Shown one piece after another: positions 45,222 to 54,314 of a stretch of DNA of 64,000 nt (within the stretch, counting starts at the first letter, position 1; each line of letters begins with the position of its first letter). The notes under the pieces are model-generated. The model was not told the origin of the DNA. It worked only from the letters and a program-made list of their open reading frames with translations, and searched no databases. A program made the translations under genes and the position numbers. The stretch is from M1-B18 sp048264125 (GTDB taxonomy: Bacteria; Bacillota; Clostridia; Peptostreptococcales; Natronincolaceae): assembly GCA_048264125.1 (NCBI GenBank), contig JBLXDM010000002.1, positions 186,001 through 250,000 on the forward strand, in the 5' to 3' direction.

Positions 45222-45997
45222 TATGGCCACACCTTCCATGGTGCTGCTCCGCTCTTCCATAACTCCTCCAGCTTTTCTTTATCTCTTTGTGTATCCATGC
45301 ATTGCCAAAAACCGCTATGCTTATATGCAACCAGTTGTCCATCCGAGGATAAATTCATTAGAGGCTCTAACTCAAAGATTGTATTATCTCCTTCAATGTA
45401 ATCAAAAACCTCAGGATTTACAACCATAAAGCCTCCATTAACCCACCCCACATCACTTTTGCTTTTTTCTGTAAATTTTCTTATATTATTATTGGGGTCA
45501 ATATCAACCACTCCAAACCTGCCATCTGGTTGAATTGTAGCCATGGTGGTGATTTTACCATGGGCCTTATGATATTGTATGGTTTTTTCTATGTTAATGT
45601 CTGACACACCATCTCCATAAGTCAGAAGAAAGGGTTCATCACCTATATACCCTTTAATTCTTTTGATTCTGCCCCCTGTCATAGTATATAATCCAGTATC
45701 CACTAGGGTTATTTTCCATGGCTCTGCTACATTATTGTGGACTATCATACTATTGTTGTTAGAAAAGTCAAAAGTAATATCACTATTATATAAATAATAA
45801 TCGGCAAACCATTGTTTAATGATATGCTGCTTATAGCCACAGCAAATTACAAATTCATTAAATCCATAATGGGAATACAATTTCATAACATGCCATAATA
45901 TCGGCTTATCTCCAATTTCTATCATTGGCTTGGGTTTTAAATGACTCTCCTCTGATATACGTGTTCCAAAACCGCCTGCTAAAATAACTACCTTCAT
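45221..45997 (-). CDS. rfbF: Glucose-1-phosphate cytidylyltransferase
   Basis: 258 residues, normal RfbF length. The nucleotidyltransferase start LAGGFGTRISEESHLKPKPM and the RfbF-specific DITFDFSNN and FLLTYGDGVSDINI are present. It makes CDP-glucose, entering the CDP-3,6-dideoxyhexose pathway. RBS AGGAGGGG. Translationally coupled to the SDR gene that follows. Confidence 0.96.
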   Translation of the reverse strand: MKVVILAGGFGTRISEESHLKPKPMIEIGDKPILWHVMKLYSHYGFNEFVICCGYKQHIIKQWFADYYLYNSDITFDFSNNNSMIVHNNVAEPWKITLVDTGLYTMTGGRIKRIKGYIGDEPFLLTYGDGVSDINIEKTIQYHKAHGKITTMATIQPDGRFGVVDIDPNNNIRKFTEKSKSDVGWVNGGFMVVNPEVFDYIEGDNTIFELEPLMNLSSDGQLVAYKHSGFWQCMDTQRDKEKLEELWKSGAAPWKVWP

Positions 45998-46066
45998 AAA
46001 TAGCCCCTCCTATTATGATTGTACCCCATTTAAAACTCCATCATAGCAACGTAACCATCTTGAAAT

Positions 46067-47401
46067 TTATAAAACAGCTTCCTTTATGGTAATAGCAATA
46101 TAATCTATCATCTCATTGGTCATTCCTGGATATACCCCCACCCAAAAGGTCTTTGTCATAATTATATCGGTTACATCAAGACCCCCGATAATTCTATAGC
46201 CTGCTTTAGCCTCTCTCATTTCATCGAAGCAAGGATGCTTCGTAATATTACCAGCGAAGAGCATTCTTGTCTGGACTCCCTTTGACTCTAAATGCAAAAC
46301 TATTTTTTCCCTTTCAACACCATCCCTGCAGGTTATAAGAAACCCAAACCAAGAAGGATTTGAGTTGGAACAAGCCTCAGGCAATATTAACTTATCCTGT
46401 ACTTCAAGCAGTGCTGTCTTCAACCTATTAAAGTTATATCTCCTCTTGTCTATAAATATGGGTAGCTTTTCTAGCTGAGCACAGCCAATTGCTGCCTGCA
46501 TATCAGTCGCTTTAAGATTATAGCCAAAATGTGAATATACATATTTATGATCATAGCCTATGGGTAGCTGTCCATGCTGTCGATCAAAGCGATGGTTACA
46601 CATATTATCAAAGCCTGACGGGCAGGTGCAATCTCTTCCCCAGTCTCTTAAAGAGCGAATGATTCTATCAAGTAAGCTGTTATTTGTATAAACGGCTCCT
46701 CCCTCCCCCATAGTCATATGGTGGGGGGGATAGAAACTGCTGGTACCAATATCACCTATAGAACCCGTTTTCTTTACTACACCATCTATTATATACTCAG
46801 CTCCAAGGGCATCGCAGTTATCCTCCACCAGCCATAAATTATACTTATCACAGAAGGCCTTTATCTCCCTAATATCAAACGGATTTCCCAGGGTATGTGC
46901 AATCATTACAGCCTTTGTCTTACTGGTATATGCTTCCTCCAGTCTACTAACATCTATGTTATACTGAGGTATCGTTACATCTAGAAAAACAGGCACTGCA
47001 CCGAATTGTATACATGGCGTTATTGTTGTTGGAAATCCAGCAGCTACCGTAATCACTTCATCGCCTCGTTTTATTGCCCTTTCGCCAAGCAATGGGGAGG
47101 TGAGACTCATGAAAGCAATTAGATTAGCCGAAGACCCCGAATTTACCATGCTACAGTATTTGACCCCTAGATATACCGCAAGCTCATCTTCAAATCTTTT
47201 CGTGTATCTTCCGCTGGTCAACCAAAACTCCAAAGAGCTATCTACTAGATTAACCATTTCTTTATAGTCATAGATCCTAGATGCATAGGGAATTCTATCA
47301 CCTTCTTTATATACTTTTACATTATGAAAGGCATTGCAATATTCCTTAACCATCTCAATAATCTCTTCTCTTGCTTCCAACTCTGTTTTATCTTGAAACA
47401 T
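46067..47401 (-). CDS. rfbH: CDP-4-keto-6-deoxyglucose 3-dehydratase (E1, RfbH)
   Basis: 444 residues, fold-type I PMP enzyme. The usual PLP lysine is replaced by His228 in FYPPHHMTMGEGG, the hallmark of C3 deoxygenating E1 enzymes. The [2Fe-2S] ligands are Cys196, Cys258, Cys260 and Cys268 (CTC then seven residues then C). It removes the C3 hydroxyl of CDP-4-keto-6-deoxyglucose together with a reductase (E3) that is not in the window. It lies between rfbG and rfbF. Confidence 0.95.
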   Translation of the reverse strand: MFQDKTELEAREEIIEMVKEYCNAFHNVKVYKEGDRIPYASRIYDYKEMVNLVDSSLEFWLTSGRYTKRFEDELAVYLGVKYCSMVNSGSSANLIAFMSLTSPLLGERAIKRGDEVITVAAGFPTTITPCIQFGAVPVFLDVTIPQYNIDVSRLEEAYTSKTKAVMIAHTLGNPFDIREIKAFCDKYNLWLVEDNCDALGAEYIIDGVVKKTGSIGDIGTSSFYPPHHMTMGEGGAVYTNNSLLDRIIRSLRDWGRDCTCPSGFDNMCNHRFDRQHGQLPIGYDHKYVYSHFGYNLKATDMQAAIGCAQLEKLPIFIDKRRYNFNRLKTALLEVQDKLILPEACSNSNPSWFGFLITCRDGVEREKIVLHLESKGVQTRMLFAGNITKHPCFDEMREAKAGYRIIGGLDVTDIIMTKTFWVGVYPGMTNEMIDYIAITIKEAVL

Positions 47402-47440
47402 TCAAATTACCTCCAAATACTCATATAAAGACGACCTATC

Positions 47441-48505
47441 TCATCTTGGCATACTTGCTCGCAAAAACTCATCTATTTGTCTATCCATACAGACATTTAC
47501 ATCCTCGCCCTTTATCCAACACCTTGTCCACTCAACGGTTTTATCAACTGCTGTTTCGGCACTCCAAAGGGGCTTCCATCCAAACTTACCCTTTAGCTTT
47601 GAACAATTTAATTTAAGAAAATTTGATTCGTGGGGACCTCCATCGTGCTGATTTACCCAGTATATGCCCCCACCCCATTTTTCGATAAATAGCTCTACCA
47701 GATCACTGGTTTTAAAACAATCACATTCATCAGGACCAACATTATAACACCCTTCGTAGCCCTTTTCATTATACTGATTCGCAGCTATCATTAGATAGGC
47801 ATACAATGCATCCAAAACATGCTGATACGGGCGGATGGAAAAGGGATTCCTCACAACAATTGCCTTCTGATCAATAGCTGCTCTTATAGCGTCAGGTAGG
47901 ATTCGATCCTTGGCAAAATCCCCACCACCAATCACATTCCCAGCTCTTGCAGTAGAAATGGATACTTCTCCATGTGAAAAAAAGGAGTTTCTGTAGCTAT
48001 GTGTAACAAGTTCAGAACAGGATTTACTGTTGGAATAAGGATCATAGCCGCCTAGGGCCTCCTCCTCACTATACTCCCATTCAGTCTCCTTATTTTCATA
48101 AACCTTGTCGGTTGTAATATTTAAGAAGGATTTTACACCACTAGTCAGTCTAACACACTCAAGAAGGTTCACGGTACCCATAATGTTGGTTTCATAGGTA
48201 TAATGTGGATTTAAGTACCCCTCACGAACGATTGGCTGTGCCGCTAAGTGAAAGATAATTTCCGGTTGTGCCGCTTCAAAGGTTTTTTTAAGTAAAGCAT
48301 AGTCCCTGATGTCCCCTACTATAGATTTCATACCCTCCCCGATATTGGCGATTTCAAACAAAGATGGGGTGGTGGGGGGTTCAAGGGAATATCCAGTCAA
48401 GCTTGCACCCAGGTTAATAAGTAGCTTACTTAACCAGGCTCCTTTAAATCCAGTGTGTCCGGTTATTAATACTCTTTTATCCTTAAAGATGTTTAAATCA
48501 AACAT
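47441..48505 (-). CDS. rfbG: CDP-glucose 4,6-dehydratase
   Basis: 354 residues, SDR fold: RVLITGHTGFKGAWLSKLL at 10-28, HLAAQPIVREGYLNPHYT, and the TDKVYEN ... YDPYSNSK active-site region with YxxxK. GTAAAAGNVIGGGDF-type motifs (RAGNVIGGGDFAKDR) are typical of RfbG. It produces CDP-4-keto-6-deoxyglucose for RfbH. First of rfbG-rfbH-rfbF-SDR. Confidence 0.96.
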   Translation of the reverse strand: MFDLNIFKDKRVLITGHTGFKGAWLSKLLINLGASLTGYSLEPPTTPSLFEIANIGEGMKSIVGDIRDYALLKKTFEAAQPEIIFHLAAQPIVREGYLNPHYTYETNIMGTVNLLECVRLTSGVKSFLNITTDKVYENKETEWEYSEEEALGGYDPYSNSKSCSELVTHSYRNSFFSHGEVSISTARAGNVIGGGDFAKDRILPDAIRAAIDQKAIVVRNPFSIRPYQHVLDALYAYLMIAANQYNEKGYEGCYNVGPDECDCFKTSDLVELFIEKWGGGIYWVNQHDGGPHESNFLKLNCSKLKGKFGWKPLWSAETAVDKTVEWTRCWIKGEDVNVCMDRQIDEFLRASMPR

Positions 48506-48597
48506 AATCTTTTCCTTTCTTGAAAACTAGGCACTAAAATATTTCTCCATGACCATTATACTTCATATGAAGAACAAAAGGATTTAGGCGCATAGCA

Positions 48598-50256
48598 TTA
48601 ATTTTTGCATTTCCACAAAAACCAACTGCAATCATAGCTTTTTATTTTTTCGTCAGCCTTTAAGCATTCAAGCATTTTAACCTCAGCTTCTTCTCTAGCT
48701 CTAATGATGAGTATACCACCTTCGGAGAGTCTTCCTTTTAATTCTTTATGGTACTCAGAGGATTTTATTACACTTAATACATTATCTTCTATTAAAATAT
48801 AATCGAAACAATTATTCGTATCTGAATATGCTTTAGTAATGCCATTGGTTTTAAGCATAACATGTTCTCCATATGCTTGTTGATCTTGTATATACCTTTC
48901 ATCATCTGTGACGAAAAATAAATTTATGTTTTGACTTAGGGCTTCCTTATGCATAGTTTTAAGCTTAAGTGGATTTGACCCAAATCCTGAATTTATACCC
49001 AAAATATCTACCTTATCGAGCTTTGGTGGCTTCAAAGCCGCCATCAATATGGGATCATAGCAAAATCCTGTGCCCCACGCATCTAGGCCATGTCTTGCAA
49101 GGAATAGCTTACGGCTCTTTTCAAGCGTATTTTCCTTAACCTGCGCCTCTTTCATTGTAACACTACCAAAATGATAGCAATAGCAGTCCTTTGCCAGTAT
49201 CATTTTATATCCCGCTCTTCTTAGCCTTAAAGCCAGTGAATCATCGCCAAACTCCCCATAAACAAAGTACTTATCAGAAACACCGACTCCCTTCGATGAA
49301 GCCAAAGCCTCGCTTCTAAACAACGCTAGTGGATTACATAAACGGGTTCTCTCCTCCCACCTTGCAGAATTAGATACATTATTATTTTTAGCAAAGATAT
49401 GCATTTCGTCCAGATTTGAGTAATTAGCATCGATTGATTGAATATTTGAAATATTGGGGGTCGTTGGAACCACCATTGCTATTTTATCGTCTGATTCTAT
49501 ACATGCTATTAAGTTATCCAAATAATGTTCTGTTACAATTACATCATTAGAAACACTTAAAATATATCTCCCCTCCCAGATTCGCCGTGTTGCTCTCATA
49601 TCTGAGAAATTATTCTTCAAAAGAGTAATCTCTTTATTGCATTTAAAGCTATCAAAATATGCCTGCGTTTCATCGTTGGACCCATTATTGATAAAAATCA
49701 ACTCATAATTAATATTACTGGGGGTATATTTAATTATGCTTTCTACACAGTGCTTTGTATATTCCAGTTTATTATATGCAAGCACATATATTGATACATC
49801 ATATTTGAAATTTCCAGTTTTGGCGCTTTCCTCTATATAAGAATTCACACCCATTTTTATAAATTCTTTAGCATAATGCTCTGTTTCTTTCTTTTTATCA
49901 CCGAAAACACAAGTGAAGAAATAAAAGTCATAGTAGAATTCTTGGAGAATAGGAATTAGCTCAAACTCAATTTTCATCAACCCTCTATCTGACCTAGCTC
50001 GTACTAGTCTAATAATATTGTTAAGTGAATAAACTAGATTTTCACAGGTTGTAGTTGAAGAGATAAAGGGTATTTCTTTTTTAATTGTATCTAATATGGG
50101 ATAAATTTCAGATAAATTACTTTTAATCTCACTGGCTAATATCTCCACCGACGTATAATTTTTCTCCTTAGTACAACTATACATATGCATTGCTGCCTCA
50201 ATAAAAGTATTTAGAATATCCAGTACATTTTTCGCTAATACCTGATCCATTAGCAT
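48598..50256 (-). CDS. Glycosyltransferase family 2 with extra N- and C-terminal domains
   Basis: 552 residues in three parts. Residues 1-150 are helical with no known match, and in plan resemble a FliS/flagellin-chaperone-like bundle. Residues 152-390 form a GT-A family 2 domain (SIYVLAYNKLEYTKHCVESI; the metal-binding position reads SNDV rather than DXD; FGDDSLALRLRRAGYK). Residues 415-552 resemble a Rossmann-type methyltransferase-like domain (VDILGINSGFGSN, LKGRLSEGGILIIRAREE). It lies between the tandem flagellins and the CDP-sugar genes and is a likely flagellin glycosyltransferase. Which sugar it transfers is unknown. Confidence 0.82.
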   Translation of the reverse strand: MLMDQVLAKNVLDILNTFIEAAMHMYSCTKEKNYTSVEILASEIKSNLSEIYPILDTIKKEIPFISSTTTCENLVYSLNNIIRLVRARSDRGLMKIEFELIPILQEFYYDFYFFTCVFGDKKKETEHYAKEFIKMGVNSYIEESAKTGNFKYDVSIYVLAYNKLEYTKHCVESIIKYTPSNINYELIFINNGSNDETQAYFDSFKCNKEITLLKNNFSDMRATRRIWEGRYILSVSNDVIVTEHYLDNLIACIESDDKIAMVVPTTPNISNIQSIDANYSNLDEMHIFAKNNNVSNSARWEERTRLCNPLALFRSEALASSKGVGVSDKYFVYGEFGDDSLALRLRRAGYKMILAKDCYCYHFGSVTMKEAQVKENTLEKSRKLFLARHGLDAWGTGFCYDPILMAALKPPKLDKVDILGINSGFGSNPLKLKTMHKEALSQNINLFFVTDDERYIQDQQAYGEHVMLKTNGITKAYSDTNNCFDYILIEDNVLSVIKSSEYHKELKGRLSEGGILIIRAREEAEVKMLECLKADEKIKSYDCSWFLWKCKN

Positions 50257-50349
50257 ATACTCCTCCTAATTCATATAATAGTCCTCATTTTGGGGTTAGA
50301 TTTATGGCTCCTTATTTAATAACTTTAAATAAGCTAACCTTCTAAATAT

Positions 50350-50826
50350 CTACAAGTAGGCTCTTAATGCTGCCATATTTATTTTCATGGTGTTAATTAG
50401 CGCTTCTACCTTTACATCTTTTTTGTGTGTAAGTAGATATTTTTTGATCTCCTCTAGGGCTTCTAGCTCTCTAAGCTTATCATTAATCTCTGCCGCACTT
50501 GATTTTTCGCCATATTGCAATAATTTTATATATAATTTATATGCCGACAGATAAGCTCCCTTAATTTCATGTAAATATGCCAGATTGTACATAATATCTA
50601 AGTTAAGTGGATCCTCCTCTAACCCAGCTGAAAATATCTTCTCTGCATCATCTATTTTCCCTACCAACATAGCTATTACGCCTTTGAGAGCGTAGATTTC
50701 TACATCCTCCATTACAGCCTTTTCATATTGGGAAATTAAGCTATTAGCTTCATCCACTCTACTCTTCTCAATTAAAAGCCTAATTTTATCCTTTATTTTA
50801 TCCTTCATTTCTTTATCTACCGTCAA
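50350..50826 (-). CDS. TPR protein related to the C-terminus of the upstream glycosyltransferase
   Basis: 158 residues from a TTG at 50826 (AAGGAG 9 nt upstream); an ATG at 50859 would give 169 but has a weak RBS and starts 4 nt after the upstream stop. It is helical with at least two TPR-like repeats (EIYALKGVIAMLVGKIDDAE, LDIMYNLAYLHEIKGAYLSA). The whole region aligns by eye with residues of about 660-790 of the upstream 826-residue protein, so it looks like a copied module. It may assist the transferase or bind flagellin. Function unknown. Confidence 0.7.
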   Translation of the reverse strand: MTVDKEMKDKIKDKIRLLIEKSRVDEANSLISQYEKAVMEDVEIYALKGVIAMLVGKIDDAEKIFSAGLEEDPLNLDIMYNLAYLHEIKGAYLSAYKLYIKLLQYGEKSSAAEINDKLRELEALEEIKKYLLTHKKDVKVEALINTMKINMAALRAYL

Positions 50827-50862
50827 ATTGCAACACTCCTTATAATACATATGGGGCATATC

Positions 50863-53343
50863 CTATAGAAGCTCTGCCTTCCACAGTAGCACTTCTAAAT
50901 CCTCCGGTACAATTTCCAAATATTCGTCTATTATCGGTAAAATCCCCTTGTTATCTTTGTCCTTTGACACTCTTATATGTTCCTTTAGCATCTGCTTGTG
51001 GGATTCATATTCATCTAAAGGCTTTGCAGGTAAAATATCTTCACAACCATTTAAATTACCATCATTTAAAACCTGTAGCTCCATTATTTTTAGATCAATT
51101 TCCCTTCTAGCATCTTCATCCTGTATTATTTCTAGAGCTTTTTCGTAATATGTCATAGCTCCAGAATAGTCCTTCTTTAAGCTTAAGATATAACCCCCAT
51201 TATACAATAGATCTCCGTTTTTTTCATCAATAGCCAATCCTTTTAAAAGGTTCTCTTCTGCAGTGAGTAAATCATTATGGATTAATGCAATTATAAGCTT
51301 AAAGGAATACATATCAGCATCGCTTGGCAGAATTTTCTCATATTCTGCTACCACCGACGCAGCAGCCTCGGCTTTACCTTCTTCAAGCAAAAGCTTAATC
51401 CCTTCCTTAACCCGCTTAGCTTCCACTTCAATTAGATTAGTGGGTATAGCTGTTTCTTGAATATTCTTTAAAAGAAGCTCTATCCCTCGTTTCATTTCTG
51501 GATAAGAGTTGATCGCCTTTCTTAAATACTGAATATATTTGACCTTGTTATGTGCAATGTATTTTTCAGCATGATACATATAAATACCGAAGGCCGCCTC
51601 ATTATCATGAACATCACTTACCATTTCTAGCTGAATTAAATTCATATTGACGGTATCTTTAATATACTCTATATTTAAGGTGACATATGCATTAAAAGCG
51701 ACCACATAATCTGCATCCAATAATAAATCTGTATTTATAATGCTTTTAGCTAATAGCTTCCATATCCTTCGCTCATGAAAACTCAGATTGCCTAGTTTTA
51801 AATCTTTAATTAAATAAACAGTTAGCTTTGCATACTCCCATTTGAATTTTTTAACAATATACATAAGGTAACCTTCCACAATGCTCATTCTCGTATTTTT
51901 AAGCAATTCAGCTATATTGTAGCCTCTTCTTAACAAATAATATATAACTTCCCCATACTCCATTGGTAACAAGCTGAAATCTAGAGACTCAATCAAATTA
52001 CGATACTCTCTGGTCAATTCTAGGCTGCCTTCAATCTCCTCTAGTCTAATTTTATTTAAAACTGAGTAGATATCATTTCCTTGAGCATATTCCTGAATTA
52101 ATCTATGTGTTTCATCTTCAGATAGCAGCTGTTTCGCCTTTTCCAATGAGCTTGCAAACTTTTTAAGTAGGTTATCCTCTAGACCACAGATTCTACTTTC
52201 GTAAAAGTTTCTTAGCCCTTGATAGTCTTTCACTTTGACAAATGAGTCTATTATGTGACCAAGAACCTCTAGTAAAACGCTATTATCTTTGATCTTTAGT
52301 GCAGTTTCAATTACTTCCTGATGCTTCGAGACTTTATTATAGAGTAAGCATAGATTTCCATATGCGTTCTCGTATGCATTCAAGGTAGCCGTCTCCGTCG
52401 TTATATCGTTGTAGCCCCTAAAATCCTCATAATGAAAAACCATACTAATATATTTGTTGTAGGCAACTATAGCAGCATCATATTTCTGTAGCTGCTGTAA
52501 TGCTTTCCCTATAAAAAAATGCGAATCTAAATACTCATCGCTTATATCCAACAGCTCATTTCCTATTTTCTCCAGCTCATCATATTTTTCAGTCCAATAA
52601 TAAATTTTAATCAAATAAACATAAAGAAATATCGTCTTGAGCTTGTCAATATCTTTCTCCTTGGCAATATCCAAAGCCTTAGCCACGGCCTCTAATCCTT
52701 TTTTATATTCATCATAGGCACAATAGGATTGTCCCAACTGAAACCAGTAGTATATATAGTCCGGCTGCTTTTCTATTTCCTTCAATAATATTTCCGTATT
52801 TCGTATGAATTTTCTTTCCTTTAGTGCTATATCGGTCATATCATAGCCGTAATGCTTCATATTCGTCCTTAAATAGGCTATTGGCTCTATTCTCATAGGC
52901 TGCTCGTGTATAGCGCCCTTATATCTAAACTCCTTAGTTCTTTTGAATAGTCTGCATTGGGAGGAGGAACTGCTTACTTTGCCACCAAAATAATTCTCAA
53001 GCCTCAGGGTTGCAGTATTATACTTCTTATATTTGCTGCTCTTAAAAAAGTCTATTAAATCAGAGGCATCGTCAACCACTTCATCTCCATCTATGACAAG
53101 CAGCCACTCACCCTTAGCATAGGATATGGAGGCATTTCTCATTGCCCCAAAGTTATCATTCCATTCCTTAAAGAAAACATTATCAGTATACCTTTTAGCT
53201 ATTTCAACTGTTCTATCTGTAGAACCGGTATCTAGAATTATAAGCTCTGACTTTATCTCAGCTCTAACACCCTCTAGGCTCCTTAGGCATTCCTCTAGAT
53301 GCTTTTCTTCATTTTTTACCATCATTACAATGCTCAACCTCAT
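50863..53343 (-). CDS. Family 2 glycosyltransferase fused to TPR array
   Basis: 826 residues from the ATG at 53343 (GGAGG, 8 nt upstream). The GT-A domain at 1-190 has SIVMMVKNEEKHLEECLRSL, LDTGSTDRTVEIA, the metal motif VIDGDEVVDD and the acceptor-side RYKGAIHEQP. From about 200 to the end it is helical repeats, including clear TPRs (YWFQLGQSYCAYDEYKKGLE; SHFFIGKALQQLQKYDAAIV). TPR-linked family 2 transferases modify proteins such as flagellin in Clostridia. First gene after the flagellins. Confidence 0.85.
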   Translation of the reverse strand: MRLSIVMMVKNEEKHLEECLRSLEGVRAEIKSELIILDTGSTDRTVEIAKRYTDNVFFKEWNDNFGAMRNASISYAKGEWLLVIDGDEVVDDASDLIDFFKSSKYKKYNTATLRLENYFGGKVSSSSSQCRLFKRTKEFRYKGAIHEQPMRIEPIAYLRTNMKHYGYDMTDIALKERKFIRNTEILLKEIEKQPDYIYYWFQLGQSYCAYDEYKKGLEAVAKALDIAKEKDIDKLKTIFLYVYLIKIYYWTEKYDELEKIGNELLDISDEYLDSHFFIGKALQQLQKYDAAIVAYNKYISMVFHYEDFRGYNDITTETATLNAYENAYGNLCLLYNKVSKHQEVIETALKIKDNSVLLEVLGHIIDSFVKVKDYQGLRNFYESRICGLEDNLLKKFASSLEKAKQLLSEDETHRLIQEYAQGNDIYSVLNKIRLEEIEGSLELTREYRNLIESLDFSLLPMEYGEVIYYLLRRGYNIAELLKNTRMSIVEGYLMYIVKKFKWEYAKLTVYLIKDLKLGNLSFHERRIWKLLAKSIINTDLLLDADYVVAFNAYVTLNIEYIKDTVNMNLIQLEMVSDVHDNEAAFGIYMYHAEKYIAHNKVKYIQYLRKAINSYPEMKRGIELLLKNIQETAIPTNLIEVEAKRVKEGIKLLLEEGKAEAAASVVAEYEKILPSDADMYSFKLIIALIHNDLLTAEENLLKGLAIDEKNGDLLYNGGYILSLKKDYSGAMTYYEKALEIIQDEDARREIDLKIMELQVLNDGNLNGCEDILPAKPLDEYESHKQMLKEHIRVSKDKDNKGILPIIDEYLEIVPEDLEVLLWKAELL

Positions 53344-53422
53344 GTATAAGACCTCCATACGATATAAAATTATAATTAATGTATAATTCCTTCCTTTATC
53401 TACTAATTATAATTTTATATAG

Positions 53423-53450
53423 AAAAAGAGGTAGCACACTACCTCTTTTT
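53423..53450 (-). terminator. Terminator after the tandem flagellins
   Basis: AAAAAGAGGTAG-CACA-CTACCTCTTTTT, a near-perfect hairpin with T-runs on both strands, 9 nt after the last flagellin stop. It insulates flagellin mRNA from the glycosylation genes, although some readthrough could feed them. Confidence 0.9.
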
Positions 53451-53458
53451 CTCTTAAA

Positions 53459-54238
53459 TTATCTTAATAACTGAAGTACACCTTGAGGCGCTTGGTTAGC
53501 TTGAGCCAACATAGCTGTAGCAGCCTGCTGAAGGATATTGTTCTTTGTAAAGGTCATCATTTCCTTCGCCATGTCTACGTCTCTGATTCGTGATTCTGCT
53601 GCTTGAAGATTTTCACCAGTAGTATCAACGTTTCTGATTGTGCTTTCAAGTCTGTTTTGAAGTGCTCCAAGAGTTGATCTTTGAGTATTGATGGAGTTAA
53701 TTGCAGTTTCTACATCACCTGTAGTAGATCCTGAGCTTAAAGCCACGGCAGTTGATACATCTGCACCAGTTATTGTAAGCTTAACTGTATCACTATCTGA
53801 AATAACGATATCGAAGCTATTGCCGGTTGTTAATACTGCCTTACCATTAAACTTTGTATTGGTTTGAATGTTTGCAATTTCATCTGTTAATGCATCCATT
53901 TCAAGCTCTAGGTTATCAATGTCATCATCATTATATGTGCCATTAGCCTTTTGAACAGCAAGCTCCTTCATTCTAACCAGCATGTTACTGATTTCATCCA
54001 TAGCACCCTCAGCTGTTTGGATTAAAGAAATACCATCCTGAGCATTTCTTGATGCCTGTTGCAAGCCTCTGATTTGGCCTCTCATTTTTTCAGAGATTGA
54101 AAGACCAGCTGCATCATCAGCCGCTCTATTGATTCTGAAGCCTGATGATAACTTCTCCATTGATTTTGAACCAGCAGCGTTATTTATACCCAATTGTCTA
54201 TGGGTATTCATTGCCATTAAGTTGTTATTAATTCTCAT
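53459..54238 (-). CDS. hag: Flagellin, tandem copy 3
   Basis: 259 residues. The D0/D1 ends are identical or nearly so to the next two copies (MEKLSSGFRINRAADDAAGL near the start; QANQAPQGVLQLLR at the end). The centre (about 115-185) is the divergent part (IQTNTKFNGKAVLTTGNSFD, STTGDVETAINSI). With no D2/D3 it is a short, core-type flagellin. Its leader hairpin differs in stem sequence but keeps the AGGATG loop. Confidence 0.96.
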   Translation of the reverse strand: MRINNNLMAMNTHRQLGINNAAGSKSMEKLSSGFRINRAADDAAGLSISEKMRGQIRGLQQASRNAQDGISLIQTAEGAMDEISNMLVRMKELAVQKANGTYNDDDIDNLELEMDALTDEIANIQTNTKFNGKAVLTTGNSFDIVISDSDTVKLTITGADVSTAVALSSGSTTGDVETAINSINTQRSTLGALQNRLESTIRNVDTTGENLQAAESRIRDVDMAKEMMTFTKNNILQQAATAMLAQANQAPQGVLQLLR

Positions 54239-54266
54239 TGCTTATTCCTCCTTGAATTTTTATTTA

Positions 54267-54285
54267 TTCGACCATCCTAGTCGAA
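54267..54285 (-). promoter_or_regulatory. CsrA-type hairpin in leader of flagellin copy 3
   Basis: The minus strand reads TTCGAC-TAGGAT-GGTCGAA, a short stem presenting AGGAT in the loop, about 30 nt upstream of the start. The RBS AAGGAGGAA supplies a second GGA. Confidence 0.6.
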
Positions 54286-54314
54286 CTTTTCTTGGATTAC
54301 TATTAGCTACAAAA

